A model generated the notes under the pieces. The model had not been told where the DNA came from. It ran no database searches and worked only from the letters and a program-made list of their open reading frames with translations. Made by a program: the position numbers and the translations under genes. A stretch of 35,349 nt of DNA. Origin: an uncultured Clostridium sp. Lineage in GTDB: Bacteria; Bacillota; Clostridia; Lachnospirales; Lachnospiraceae. Shown piece by piece: positions 7,396 to 15,912 of this stretch. The stretch spans positions 1 to 35,349 of the forward strand of contig URFM01000038.1 in assembly GCA_900547035.1 (NCBI GenBank), in the 5' to 3' direction. Within the stretch, counting starts at the first letter, position 1. Each line of letters starts with the position of its first letter.

Positions 7396-7446
7396 CAAAA
7401 AGACCCGGCGCCTCCGCTCCTTATGAGCGCCGGCCCCGGGCCTTTC
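7396..7446 (-). terminator. Rho-independent terminator after yajC
   Basis: On the minus strand AAAGGCCCGG pairs with CCGGGTCTTT over 10 bp with one wobble, an inner stem CGCTC/GAGCG lies inside, and TTTTTG follows. It starts right after the yajC stop codon. Confidence 0.85.
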
Positions 7447-7725
7447 TTATGCTTCAGGCTTCTCTACCTGAGCAATGGCAGTTTTCTGCATGGGAATCCG
7501 GCAGTTTTTGTTGCTGCCAAACTCTACGATTACAGTATCATCGGTCATATCGATAATGACTCCGTAGAAGCCGCTGGTGGTCAACACCGTATCTCCTACC
7601 GCAACACTGTTTAACATTTCCTGCATCTTCTGTTTTTCCTTCTTCTGCGGACGGATGGCCATAAAGTACAGCATACCAACCAGCAGAATCACATAGAAAA
7701 TCCAAAAAGCCGGAGTGCTCGTCAT
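7447..7725 (-). CDS. yajC: Preprotein translocase subunit YajC
   Basis: YajC is the small single-pass membrane partner of SecDF that assists Sec-dependent export. The 92-residue product has one N-terminal hydrophobic segment (about residues 7-24, FWIFYVILLVGMLYFMAI), then the conserved RPQKKEKQKMQEML run, and a C-terminal domain with VAVGDTVLTTSGFYGVI, all standard for the family. It lies 53 nt downstream of tgt in the same direction, an association common across bacteria (tgt-yajC). secD and secF are not in the window, and a terminator follows directly. Confidence 0.96.
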   Translation of the reverse strand: MTSTPAFWIFYVILLVGMLYFMAIRPQKKEKQKMQEMLNSVAVGDTVLTTSGFYGVIIDMTDDTVIVEFGSNKNCRIPMQKTAIAQVEKPEA

Positions 7726-7778
7726 TCTTTCTTCCTCCTTATCACGACTGCCGCCGCCTCGCCGCGGACAGCCCTATT

Positions 7779-8915
7779 TTAGCTCTGAGACCCTTCCATG
7801 CCGGACAGCTTGGCCTTTTTGTATTCGGCATAGCGGTGTTCCTCAATGGCGTCGCGAATCTCTTTCATCATTGTATTATAAAAATACAAATTATGCAAGG
7901 TACATAAACGCATTCCCAGCATTTCTTTTGCCTTCAGCAGATGGCGGATATAGGCCCTGCTGTAGGAACGGCAGGCGGGACAGCCGCAGCCTTCCTCGAT
8001 GGGCCTGGAATCCAGCTCATACTTCTGATTGAAGAGATTCAGCTTTCCCCGGTTGGTGTACACATGGCCGTGTCGGCCGTTTCTGGAGGGGTAGACGCAG
8101 TCAAAGAAATCTACGCCCCGGTCCACAGCCTCTAAAATATTGGCAGGCGTGCCTACTCCCATGAGATACACCGGCTTGTTTTCCGGAAGATGGGGCACGG
8201 TCACATCCAGGATGTGATACATCTCCTCGTGGGTCTCTCCCACCGCCAGGCCGCCTACGGCATAGCCGGGAAGATCCATCTGGGCAATCTCCTTAGCGTG
8301 CCAGATGCGGATTTCGTCCACCACTCCGCCCTGGTTGATGCCAAAGAGAAGCTGCTCCCTGTTAATAGTATCGGGAAGGCGGTTTAATTCCTCCATCTTA
8401 TTTTTGCAGCGCAGAAGCCAGCGGGTCGTCCGCTCCACAGAGGCCCGGATATACTCCTCGCTCCCATGGCTTGGGGGGCACTCGTCAAAGGCCATGGCAA
8501 TGGTAGATCCCAGATTGGACTGAATCTGCATGCTCTCCTCCGGCCCCATGAAAATCTTGCGGCCGTCGATATGGGAGTTAAAGTATACCCCTTCCTCCTT
8601 GATCTTGCGCAAACTGGTTAAGGAAAATACCTGAAACCCGCCGGAGTCGGTGAGAATCGGCCGGTCCCAGTTCATAAACTTGTGAAGGCCGCCAAATTTC
8701 TTGATCAGCTCGTCCCCGGTGCGCACATGGAGGTGGTAGGTGTTGGACAGCTCCACCTGGGTACCGATCTGGCGCAGGTCGTCGGTGGACACCGCTCCCT
8801 TGATAGCTCCCACCGTTCCTACATTCATAAATACCGGCGTCTCAATGGTTCCATGGACGGTCTCCATTCTGGCCCGCTTGGCCCGTCCGTCTTTTGCGAT
8901 TACTTCGTATTTCAT
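7779..8915 (-). CDS. tgt: tRNA-guanine transglycosylase (queuine tRNA-ribosyltransferase)
   Basis: Tgt exchanges the wobble guanine of GUN-anticodon tRNAs for the queuosine precursor preQ1. The 378-residue product is of normal length and shows ILTDSGGFQVFSL with the catalytic Asp near 90, GGLAVGE, CVYPSRNGRHGHVYT, and the zinc site (CGCPACRSYSRAYIRHL with a following His). Its ATG at 8915 lies 4 nt after the scfB stop codon, so the two are probably co-transcribed and perhaps translationally coupled. queA is not in the window. Confidence 0.97.
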   Translation of the reverse strand: MKYEVIAKDGRAKRARMETVHGTIETPVFMNVGTVGAIKGAVSTDDLRQIGTQVELSNTYHLHVRTGDELIKKFGGLHKFMNWDRPILTDSGGFQVFSLTSLRKIKEEGVYFNSHIDGRKIFMGPEESMQIQSNLGSTIAMAFDECPPSHGSEEYIRASVERTTRWLLRCKNKMEELNRLPDTINREQLLFGINQGGVVDEIRIWHAKEIAQMDLPGYAVGGLAVGETHEEMYHILDVTVPHLPENKPVYLMGVGTPANILEAVDRGVDFFDCVYPSRNGRHGHVYTNRGKLNLFNQKYELDSRPIEEGCGCPACRSYSRAYIRHLLKAKEMLGMRLCTLHNLYFYNTMMKEIRDAIEEHRYAEYKKAKLSGMEGSQS

Positions 8916-8919
8916 ATCT

Positions 8920-10320
8920 TTAAGCCTCGTCCTCCGCCAGGGCGGCTTTGATCATAATGGCGCATTCGATCCGCTTTTTCTGCATCTCGCAGCCGATCTC
9001 ATAGGCGCCGGTAATGGAGTTGCTGAAGTTCCAGGCATTGGCCGCGCAGCCGCCGCTGCAGTAAAATCTGGCAAAGCAGTCCTTACATTTTTCCTTGGCA
9101 TAGACGTTGCACATCTTAAACTCATCCCGCACCTGGGTGTTGACAATTCCGGTGTCCACATTTCCCAGCAGGAACTGCTCGTTTCCTACGAACTGATGGC
9201 AGGGATAGAGATCGCCCCAGGGGGTTACCGCCAGATACTCTGTGCCGGAGCCGCAGCCTGCCAGACGCTTGGCCACGCAGGGACCGGCGTTTAAATCGAT
9301 CATGAAATGGAAGAAATTAAATCCTCTTCCTTCCTTTTTCCGCTTAATATACTCCACAGCCAGCTTGTCGTACTCCTCCAGAATCTGGGGGATATCCTCC
9401 TCACGGATGGCATAGGGCTCGCTGGGATCCGCTACCACCGGCTCCATGGACATCTGCTGAAATCCCAAATCCGCGTAGTGGAGAACATCTTTGGAGAAGT
9501 CCAGGTTATTGCGGGTAAATGTACCGCGCACATAGTAGTTGTTCTGGTCTCTGCTCTCGGCAAACTTCCGGAACTTGGGAACGATCAGGTCATAGCTGCC
9601 GGATCCGTTTCGGAAGGGGCGCATCTGGTCGTTGACTTCCTTTCGGCCGTCCAGACTCAGGACTACATTTCCCATTTCCCGGTTGCAGAATTCCATCACC
9701 TCGTCGTTTAACAGAACGCCGTTGGTGGTCAGGGTAAAGCGGAACTTTTTATTGTGGGCTTCCTCCTGGGAACGGCCGTACTCCACCAGGCGCTTTACCA
9801 CATCCCAGTTTAACAGGGGCTCGCCGCCAAAAAAATCCACTTCCAGGTTCCGGCGGTTTCCGGAATTGGCAATCAGGAAATCCAGCGCCTTCTTTCCCAC
9901 TTCGTAGCTCATCAGAGCCCGGCGGCCGTGGTACTCGCCTTCCTCCGCAAAGCAGTAGCGGCAGGCCAGGTTGCAGTCATGGGCAATATGGAGACACAGA
10001 GCCTTTACCACGGTTTTGCGCTTCTTAAAGTCCATAACAAAATCTTTATAAATGTCCCGGGTAAAAAGCTGCTCCAGGTTGATCAGCTCCTGGATATCCT
10101 CCAGGGCCTCGCCGATTTCCTGGGAGGAATATTTCCCCTTCAGGTCGGAAAATACCTTCTCCTTCACCTGGCCGGAAAGCGTTTCCGGCTTTTCTAACTC
10201 CCGGATCTGTTCGGCCGCGGAGGCGATGGCATCATAAACCACCGGTTCCACCACATGGACGGAGCCGCTGTTGACGTCCATGACGATGTTGTAGCCGTTA
10301 TTTTGATACTGATGAATCAC
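8920..10320 (-). CDS. scfB: Radical SAM/SPASM thioether maturase of the SCIFF peptide
   Basis: ScfB enzymes install thioether (sulfur-to-alpha or other carbon) cross-links in the SCIFF precursor, giving a ranthipeptide. The 466-residue product begins with a RiPP-recognition-like segment (NNGYNIVMDVNSGSVHVV), then the radical SAM cluster CX3CX2C at Cys 116, 120 and 123, and a cysteine-rich C-terminal SPASM domain (GPCVAKRLAGCGSG, LYPCHQF, KMCNVYAKEKCKDCFARFYCSGGC) for two auxiliary iron-sulfur clusters. The start is a GTG at 10320, which matches the usual family N-terminus; its ribosome binding site is weak (AAGAGAG at a long spacing). The precursor gene scfA lies 196 nt upstream with hairpins between them. 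Confidence 0.95.
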   Translation of the reverse strand: MIHQYQNNGYNIVMDVNSGSVHVVEPVVYDAIASAAEQIRELEKPETLSGQVKEKVFSDLKGKYSSQEIGEALEDIQELINLEQLFTRDIYKDFVMDFKKRKTVVKALCLHIAHDCNLACRYCFAEEGEYHGRRALMSYEVGKKALDFLIANSGNRRNLEVDFFGGEPLLNWDVVKRLVEYGRSQEEAHNKKFRFTLTTNGVLLNDEVMEFCNREMGNVVLSLDGRKEVNDQMRPFRNGSGSYDLIVPKFRKFAESRDQNNYYVRGTFTRNNLDFSKDVLHYADLGFQQMSMEPVVADPSEPYAIREEDIPQILEEYDKLAVEYIKRKKEGRGFNFFHFMIDLNAGPCVAKRLAGCGSGTEYLAVTPWGDLYPCHQFVGNEQFLLGNVDTGIVNTQVRDEFKMCNVYAKEKCKDCFARFYCSGGCAANAWNFSNSITGAYEIGCEMQKKRIECAIMIKAALAEDEA

Positions 10321-10423
10321 AGATATACACTCTCTTTCTTTTTTGTAAGGGGCGCGTTCCGGCTGCCGCCGGCGGACAGGCCGCCTGAGGGCTCAATGGT
10401 CCCGCTGCCGGACACATGGAAAA

Positions 10424-10487
10424 ACCCCCATAATCCACCGGACCACAGGGGCTCTTGCCAAATTTGAAACAGCGGCCTGAGGCCGCC
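10424..10487 (-). terminator. Two hairpins between scfA and scfB, candidate attenuating terminator
   Basis: On the minus strand the first hairpin is GCGGCC/GGCCGC (10472-10486, 3-nt loop), followed by TGTTTC. The second is a looser CCCC/GGGG stem (about 10425-10452) directly followed by TTTTT. Together they could stop most transcripts after scfA and let a minority reach scfB, giving more peptide than enzyme. The second stem is weak, so the call is tentative. Confidence 0.5.
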
Positions 10488-10516
10488 CTTCATCCTGTAC
10501 GCGCCTTTCGCCGTAA

Positions 10517-10663
10517 TCAGCGGTTGGGATTCTCGCAGGACTGATTGCCTACGGTGCAGGATGTCTTACATGCGGACTGGCAGGAAGTCTGGCACTCACC
10601 GCAGCCGCCCTTCTTCATGGTATCCTTTAAGGTATTGGCATTTAATGTCTTTACACGCTTCAT
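10517..10663 (-). CDS. scfA: SCIFF ranthipeptide precursor (six cysteines in forty-five residues)
   Basis: The 48-residue product starts MKRVKTLNANTLKDTMKKGG and has six cysteines at 21, 24, 28, 32, 36 and 43 within GGCGECQTSCQSACKTSC, the hallmark of SCIFF, a ribosomally made peptide found across Clostridia and modified by ScfB. The ATG at 10663 follows AGGAGGTG at a good distance; the in-frame extension to 10762 would pass through the promoter and is not used. The peptide has no obvious leader of the double-glycine type and no exporter or protease is encoded nearby. SCIFF peptides have been linked to quorum-sensing-like regulation in some Clostridia, but the role here is open. Confidence 0.96.
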   Translation of the reverse strand: MKRVKTLNANTLKDTMKKGGCGECQTSCQSACKTSCTVGNQSCENPNR

Positions 10664-10733
10664 GTGGCGACACCTCCTCTTTGATCTTTCATTGAATTTT
10701 TCTGCGGCCGCTTTTAGCAGCTGCATTTGGTTT

Positions 10734-10762
10734 ATTATAACACAGTGAATGGCGGGACGCAA
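10734..10762 (-). promoter_or_regulatory. Sigma-A-type promoter for scfA
   Basis: On the minus strand TTGCGT (10757-10762) and TATAAT (10734-10739) are 17 nt apart. The leader would be about 64 nt and contains short GC palindromes (GCAGCTGC, GCGGCCGC). Confidence 0.75.
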
Positions 10763-10857
10763 TGGGAAAATGCCGCTTCATGCCGCTTCTCCCCGTCATA
10801 TCCCCGACCCGTCCCGAATATATTGCATCAACTACATGTACAGGGAAGGAAATCCTC

Positions 10858-11217
10858 ATGACAGTTCACGCCGCGAAACCGATGCTCCGCTCTCTGCTGC
10901 TGTCCTACGCCTTGTCTGCCCTTCTTCTGACCGGTCTGGCCTTCTGCCTATACCGCCTGCGCCTGAAGGAAGGCCAGGTCAACCTCATGGTCTTCGCCAT
11001 TTACCTGATTGCCTGCTTCGCAGGAGGACTGGCCGCCGGAAAGGGCATCCGGAAACGCCGCTTTTTCTGGGGTTTTCTGCTGGGATTGCTCTATTTTCTG
11101 GTCCTCTTTGCCGTTTCCTGGGCTCTCAATCAAGGCGGGCCGGTGGATTTGGAGCGCTCTGCAACAGTCCTGGGGCTGTGCGTCCTGGGAGGAAGTCTTG
11201 GAGGAATGGTCAGCTGA
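10858..11217 (+). CDS. Small four-helix membrane protein, TIGR04086-like
   Basis: The 119-residue product is almost entirely hydrophobic, with four probable membrane helices (about residues 10-30, 41-58, 65-87 and 100-118) and a short basic loop GKGIRKRRF. It resembles the TIGR04086 family of clostridial membrane proteins, which I recall as being found next to SCIFF genes; that association is from memory. The ATG at 10858 (MTVHAAKPMLRS) is preferred over an upstream in-frame start because AAGGAAA lies at a suitable distance and the extension has no membrane character. It is transcribed divergently from scfA and ends at a strong shared terminator. A part in SCIFF export or immunity is conceivable but not shown. 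Confidence 0.75.
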   Translation: MTVHAAKPMLRSLLLSYALSALLLTGLAFCLYRLRLKEGQVNLMVFAIYLIACFAGGLAAGKGIRKRRFFWGFLLGLLYFLVLFAVSWALNQGGPVDLERSATVLGLCVLGGSLGGMVS

Positions 11218-11221
11218 TGCA

Positions 11222-11271
11222 AAAAGTCCGCCGGGTCCTGCCGCGATGCGGCAGATCCGGCGGATATTTTT
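11222..11271. terminator. Bidirectional terminator between the small membrane protein gene and nagB
   Basis: TCCGCCGG (11227-11234) pairs with CCGGCGGA (11257-11264) and, inside, CTGCCGC (11238-11244) pairs with GCGGCAG (11248-11254). TATTTTTG follows on plus and, read on minus, CTTTTT follows. The two flanking genes converge on it. Confidence 0.92.
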
Positions 11272-11295
11272 GCCGTTCTATCGAATGATACTCCC

Positions 11296-12021
11296 TTAAA
11301 GTTTCCCCAGCGCTTCCCGGTCCGCAATCACTGTCACATCCGGGTGGAGCTGCAAAATGGACGCCGGAACCTGTGGAGTGATCGGGCCCTCCATCACCTT
11401 TTTCAGGATATCCGCCTTATCAGCCCCGCTGACCAGAAGCAAAATTTTTCTGGCACTCATGATGGCTTTGATGCCCATGGTATACGCCTGTCTGGGTACG
11501 CTCTCTCCTTCACTGAAAAACCGGCGATTTGCTTCTATGGTGGATTCCGTCAGGTCCACGCGGCGGGTGAGAGGGGCAAATTGGGAATCCGGCTCGTTAA
11601 AACCGATATGGCCATTGTGGCCAAGCCCCAGAATCTGCAGGTCAATACCTCCCAGTTCTTCAATCATCTGCTCATACCTGCCGCATTCCTCCTGCCAATC
11701 CTCATTCATTCCGTCCGGAATGTGAATATGACTTCGGTTGATATTTACCCTGGAGAACAGATGCCGGTCCATAAAATAATGGTAGCTCTGCTCGCGGTCC
11801 GGAGCCAGGCCCCGGTATTCGTCCAGATTCACCGTTTTGACCTGTGAAAAATCCAAATCTCCCTTTTGATACCAGTCCACCAGCTGCTCATAAACCCCGA
11901 TCGGAGTAGAGCCGGTGGCCAGACCCAGAACGCAGTCCGGCTTTAAAATCATCTGAGCCGAAATCACATTGGCCGCCTTGCGGCTCATATCCCGGTAATC
12001 TCTGGTTTCATAAATCCGCAT
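11296..12021 (-). CDS. nagB: Glucosamine-6-phosphate deaminase
   Basis: NagB converts glucosamine-6-phosphate to fructose-6-phosphate and ammonia, joining amino-sugar use to glycolysis. The 241-residue product has LATGSTP near 34-40, NLDEYRGL with the catalytic Asp 67, and GHNGHIGFNEP with His 138 and Glu 143. The position of E. coli Asp 141 is Asn 136, as is common in Firmicutes NagB. The length matches the short Firmicutes form without the allosteric C-terminal part. GGAGG lies 9 nt before the ATG. It is the last gene of the PTS-nagA-nagB operon, 27 nt after IIA, and ends at a bidirectional terminator. Confidence 0.96.
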   Translation of the reverse strand: MRIYETRDYRDMSRKAANVISAQMILKPDCVLGLATGSTPIGVYEQLVDWYQKGDLDFSQVKTVNLDEYRGLAPDREQSYHYFMDRHLFSRVNINRSHIHIPDGMNEDWQEECGRYEQMIEELGGIDLQILGLGHNGHIGFNEPDSQFAPLTRRVDLTESTIEANRRFFSEGESVPRQAYTMGIKAIMSARKILLLVSGADKADILKKVMEGPITPQVPASILQLHPDVTVIADREALGKL

Positions 12022-12048
12022 CGATTCAAACCTCCAAACAAATCTCCC

Positions 12049-12459
12049 TCAAAACAGCTCCTCATCCTCTGCCGGGTTCTCTTCCAGCTCCACAATCCGA
12101 ATGGCCTCCCGGCTCTGTTCCACCACCATTTTAATCGTATCGGGCTCCAAGGGCTCCCCTCCCAGCAAAAGTCCGATTACCAGAGCCAGGTTTACCCCCG
12201 CAATCAAAGTGGTATTGGGACGGGTCAGGAAGGGATACATGATGCTGTTGACACTGCCTCCATACATATCGGACAGCAGAATCATCTGGTCCCCTTCCTC
12301 CATATTCTCATAAAAGGCCTCCAGCTCTTCTTCCAGTGAACGCTCGTCCACATAAGCGTCAAAAACTCTCAGCCGGCTGCTGTCCCCGGTAAGAATCTGA
12401 ATAGAACTGGCCAGCCCGCTTGCCAGATGTCCGTGAGACGCCAGAAAAAATCTTGTCAT
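12049..12459 (-). CDS. PTS mannose/sorbose-family IIA component
   Basis: IIA takes phosphate from HPr and passes it to IIB. The 136-residue product starts MTRFFLASHGHLASGL, with the phosphorylated His 9 in the family motif SHGHLA, and continues with MILLSDMYGGSVNS, typical of IIA-Man. It is a stand-alone IIA, as the IIB is encoded separately just upstream in the operon. The acidic C-terminus (EENPAEDEELF) is not part of the known fold. AGAGGTG precedes the ATG. Confidence 0.92.
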   Translation of the reverse strand: MTRFFLASHGHLASGLASSIQILTGDSSRLRVFDAYVDERSLEEELEAFYENMEEGDQMILLSDMYGGSVNSIMYPFLTRPNTTLIAGVNLALVIGLLLGGEPLEPDTIKMVVEQSREAIRIVELEENPAEDEELF

Positions 12460-12497
12460 TGTCTTTCACCTCTCATTGCAAACCTGCTTCTGCAGGA

Positions 12498-12995
12498 TTA
12501 TTTGGACGGAATCAGCTTGTGGAGCTCCACTGCCGGCTCTTCCGGCGTCGTCTGATAGATACACTCCAGCCCGGTGGCCATCAGTTCCTGAAACTGGGCG
12601 ATCTCCTCCTCGTCACAATACAGATTTCTATCCAGGCTTTTCCGCTCCATTCCCGGTTTTTTCGGCGCAACTCTTCCGTAATTTCCCACATTAATCTTTT
12701 CAATCCCCGGAACCCGGCTCACCAGGTTTAACGCGTCCTTAGGGCTGTTGACCAACACCAGTACCTTTAATGGCTGGCAGCGGGGATCATTTAAGGTAGC
12801 TACCGCTGCATCCAGGGATTTAATCACCGTTTTAATACCGGCAGGAGCCGCCATCTTTAAGGCTCTCTGAATCATAGTGCTCTGGGCAGCATTGTCGTTG
12901 GCTACTACGATGCTGTCCACCCCTGTATGTCTGGACCATTTAATCGCAATCTGTCCGTGAATCAGTCTCTCGTCAATCCGAAATAATTTAATCAT
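12498..12995 (-). CDS. PTS mannose/sorbose-family IIB component
   Basis: IIB passes phosphate from IIA to the sugar bound by IIC-IID. The 165-residue product begins MIKLFRIDERLIHGQIAIKW, with the active His 13 in the RLIHGQ motif, then VVANDNAA and INVGNYGRV, as in IIB of the Man/Sor/Aga family. It lies between nagA (58 nt upstream) and IIA (38 nt downstream). The sugar cannot be deduced from IIB alone; the neighbours nagA and nagB point to an amino sugar. Confidence 0.93.
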   Translation of the reverse strand: MIKLFRIDERLIHGQIAIKWSRHTGVDSIVVANDNAAQSTMIQRALKMAAPAGIKTVIKSLDAAVATLNDPRCQPLKVLVLVNSPKDALNLVSRVPGIEKINVGNYGRVAPKKPGMERKSLDRNLYCDEEEIAQFQELMATGLECIYQTTPEEPAVELHKLIPSK

Positions 12996-13053
12996 CGCAA
13001 CCTTCCTCTCCGCAAACTTTCAATCATCCGCTTTTGTACCGGGCCGAATGATT

Positions 13054-14244
13054 TTACAAATCCCGTACTCTTCTCTTCATCGCCTCCGGGTTAAACAGCG
13101 CCTCCTGGGGCGTTTTTTCCCGGTCAAATACCAGCTCGCCGCCCACATAAGTTCTGCGGCAGGTAAAGGATGCATCCACAACTGCCAAATCTGCCTTCTT
13201 TCCCGGCCGGATGGAGCCAGTTATATGATCGATCCCCAGATAAGCCGCCGGGTTGATGGAGGCCATTTTCACCGCTTCTTCTTCCGAAACCCCCACATAT
13301 TTTACCAGCTGTCCGATGTTATGCAGCACCCATTTTCCGCTTCCGCAGATCCGTCCGTCCGAGTTAAGGATCAGCCCCTTCTCGTTCGCGTACATTTCTC
13401 TGCCGTAGCGCATATACACGCCGGCAGGCAGACCGGCAATAAAGTTGGAATCAGAGATCAGGCAAAACTTATCATAGGGCTGGAGGCGGAACATGATGCG
13501 CAGCATATCCGGACAAATGTGGTTCAGATCCGTAATCACCTCGTAGCGAATATCGTCCAGCAAAAGCAGCGCTCCAAGAGCTCCAACATCCCGGTGATGA
13601 ATTCCCTGCATCCCATTTCCCAGGTGTGTGGCAATATCCAGCCCCGCCTTTTGATGGGCGTCATAGATATCCTGGGCCTTAGCCTTGGTATGGCAGCAGG
13701 CTACCCGGATCTTATGCTCATGAAGATACCGGATCACCTCATAAGCTCCTGGAACTTCAGGAGCCAGAGCCATCACGGCCATCTTGCCTTTGGCCAGTTT
13801 TACCAGCCGTTCCGTCTCCTTGACGCTGGGAGCCGGCCAGCTCTCCCCTACGGTATTTTCTCCCCCTCTGGCCCAGAAAGGGCCCTCGCTGTGGATTCCC
13901 AATACTCTTGCGCCCTCATACTCCTGGTCCATTACGCTGGCGATAGCCTCAAAGGCCGCTTCCTTCGCCGTAGGAAGAACTCCCGTAATTCCTACCGTAG
14001 TCAATGCTTTGGCGTAGCCCCGGATATCCTTCTCCTCACATGGATCTGTCATGGACCAGCCGCCGAAACCATGGTTATGTATATCAATGATTCCCGGATA
14101 GACAGAAAGGTCTCCCAAATCCTCATAGCCGCCCTGACACCGGGAGGAAACGGATACGATCTTCCCATCCTCCACCGTCAGATATCCTGCCTGAAAGCCC
14201 TGTTCCGTCAAAATATGGTTTGATTTTAATGTAAATCCGCTCAT
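13054..14244 (-). CDS. nagA: N-acetylglucosamine-6-phosphate deacetylase
   Basis: NagA removes the acetyl group from N-acetylglucosamine-6-phosphate (or the galactosamine equivalent), giving the NagB substrate. The 396-residue amidohydrolase has the metal motif IDIHNHGFGG with His 56 and His 58, GIHSEGPF with the metal Glu 120, and later CCHTKA, THLGNGMQGIHHRDVG and LISDSN, all expected in the family. AAGGAGG lies 9 nt before the ATG. It interrupts the PTS genes, lying between IID and IIB, which binds the deacetylation step to sugar uptake. AgaA of N-acetylgalactosamine pathways is a close relative and cannot be excluded. Confidence 0.9.
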   Translation of the reverse strand: MSGFTLKSNHILTEQGFQAGYLTVEDGKIVSVSSRCQGGYEDLGDLSVYPGIIDIHNHGFGGWSMTDPCEEKDIRGYAKALTTVGITGVLPTAKEAAFEAIASVMDQEYEGARVLGIHSEGPFWARGGENTVGESWPAPSVKETERLVKLAKGKMAVMALAPEVPGAYEVIRYLHEHKIRVACCHTKAKAQDIYDAHQKAGLDIATHLGNGMQGIHHRDVGALGALLLLDDIRYEVITDLNHICPDMLRIMFRLQPYDKFCLISDSNFIAGLPAGVYMRYGREMYANEKGLILNSDGRICGSGKWVLHNIGQLVKYVGVSEEEAVKMASINPAAYLGIDHITGSIRPGKKADLAVVDASFTCRRTYVGGELVFDREKTPQEALFNPEAMKRRVRDL

Positions 14245-14258
14245 CCCGCGCTTCCTCC

Positions 14259-15074
14259 TTAAAAGATACCAAAGAATGCCAGGACAATGGAAATCACCAG
14301 AATCCCGATTACCAGTGTAATAGGCTTATAACCTTTTTTTATCAGCTTTACCATAGCAAATACCAGAAGAATGGACAGAAGCCCAGGCATTACGGAATTG
14401 ATAATATCCAGCACCACCACGGAGGTCTCCCCTACCTGGATAGTCCATGCCAGCTTCACATCTACGGAGGAAGCTACCATGGCGCCGACCATCGTGATTC
14501 CCATCACGCCGGCCGCCTTGGTCAGGGATTCCATCAATCCGGATTCAAAGACTGAGTCTATAAAGGTCGTTCCATACCGGTATCCGATCCGCATCAGGTA
14601 GTAACGGGCGATCATCTGGGAACCTCCGTAAATCAGCACAAAGAGAAGCACTCCCAGAATATTTCCCTGCGCGCACAGTCCGATGGCAATACCTGCCGCA
14701 ATCACACGGACGCAGTTGAAGAAAAAGGCGTCGCCGATTCCCGCCGTCGGCCCCATCAGAGCCACTTTGATGCTCTCTATGGTTTCATCATCCACCAGCC
14801 CGGTGGTTTTCTTCTGCTTCTCCAGCGCATAGATGATTCCCGCAATCATAGCAAAAAATACGGCATGGGTATTGAAAAAGCCATTGTGACGGCGCAGAGC
14901 CTCTTTGCGCTCCTCCGGATCATCATACAGTTCCTGGAGGGCCGGCTCCATAGTCAGGGCAAAGGCGTTTCCTTCCATTTTGACCATATTAAAGCCGGAA
15001 AATACCAGTCCGGAATTCCAGAACATTTTCCGCAGAGTCTTCTTTTCCTGCGGTGTATAAGTCGTTTTAGCCAT
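14259..15074 (-). CDS. PTS mannose/sorbose-family IID component
   Basis: IID forms the membrane channel with IIC. The 271-residue product begins with soluble helices (FWNSGLVFSGFNMVKMEGNAFALTM motif spread over about 18-42), then RRHNGFFNTHAVFF and MGPTAGIGDAFFFNC, the hallmarks of IID, and ends with hydrophobic segments (about 95-110, 125-150, 185-205, 225-270). The start codon overlaps the IIC stop by one base (TGATG), so the two are translationally coupled. Confidence 0.94.
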   Translation of the reverse strand: MAKTTYTPQEKKTLRKMFWNSGLVFSGFNMVKMEGNAFALTMEPALQELYDDPEERKEALRRHNGFFNTHAVFFAMIAGIIYALEKQKKTTGLVDDETIESIKVALMGPTAGIGDAFFFNCVRVIAAGIAIGLCAQGNILGVLLFVLIYGGSQMIARYYLMRIGYRYGTTFIDSVFESGLMESLTKAAGVMGITMVGAMVASSVDVKLAWTIQVGETSVVVLDIINSVMPGLLSILLVFAMVKLIKKGYKPITLVIGILVISIVLAFFGIF

Positions 15075-15871
15075 CAGAACAGATCCTCCTCTCCCCCGGA
15101 CGCTGGCTGGCTGCCCTGTCCGATCTGATTTTTCAAGTCATTGAACTTCTTTTCTGTGCAGAAATACATAAACGCCATTACTCCGGCAATGATCGCGATG
15201 GCCACTGTATCCAGCTGCAAATATTTCTGCAGCACATAGCCGATGAAGAAGAACCAACCGATTTCTCTGTTCCAAATCATGGAAATCAGAATCGCGAATC
15301 CAATGCCGGTCATCATGGAACTGGAAGCAGACAGCCCCGCCATAATAAAGGCCGGCATGTTGTTCATCACATGTTCCAATCCCTGTACGCCAAAAGTAAT
15401 CGCCGCAAAAAGCACAATGGTTTGTGGAAGACGATCCAGGATCCATCCGCTGGCAATCACCTGCGCCCGGAAGGACTTTACATTTCCGCTTCCAGCCAGG
15501 CGCTCCCAATAAGGCGCGAACGCTGCCAGCACAGGCTTCCACATCTCATTGGCTGTTCCCATCAGAGTTCCGATCGGCATGGCCAGTGCCAGCCCCGTTT
15601 CCACATCAGCTCCGGTCAGAATGGTATATGCCACCGCGATAATGCTGCTGGAACAGGCATCGGAAGGAATTGAACCTCCGATAGCGGAAATCCCCATAAA
15701 AATCGCTTCCAGGGAGGCCGCCATCACAATCCCCGTATGCAGATCTCCCAAAAGCAGTCCCGTCAGCGTTGCCGTTACAATCGGTCTCTGCAGTGTCTGC
15801 CAGCTGAGCATCCGATCCATTCCCTGAACCAGCAGCCAGACAAAGGCGCATATCAAACCACTTTGTATCAT
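15074..15871 (-). CDS. PTS mannose/sorbose-family IIC component
   Basis: The integral membrane sugar permease subunit, 265 residues, with many hydrophobic helices. LLGDLHTGIVMAASLEAIFMG and GGSIPSDACSSS (about 40-76) are the conserved IIC region. The IIC N-terminus at ATG 15871 has AGGAGGGAG upstream. It is the first gene of the PTS-nag operon, with a promoter candidate about 45 nt before it, and its coupling to IID at 15074 keeps the two membrane partners in balance. Confidence 0.94.
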   Translation of the reverse strand: MIQSGLICAFVWLLVQGMDRMLSWQTLQRPIVTATLTGLLLGDLHTGIVMAASLEAIFMGISAIGGSIPSDACSSSIIAVAYTILTGADVETGLALAMPIGTLMGTANEMWKPVLAAFAPYWERLAGSGNVKSFRAQVIASGWILDRLPQTIVLFAAITFGVQGLEHVMNNMPAFIMAGLSASSSMMTGIGFAILISMIWNREIGWFFFIGYVLQKYLQLDTVAIAIIAGVMAFMYFCTEKKFNDLKNQIGQGSQPASGGEEDLF

Positions 15872-15912
15872 ATTGTTTCTCCCTCCTGCTGTTTATTTTG
15901 TTTGATATGCAT

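Noticed and set aside
13048..14223. 391-codon plus-strand open frame
   Set aside because: It lies antisense to nagA, which is clearly coding. Codon structure of GC-rich genes often leaves the opposite strand open.
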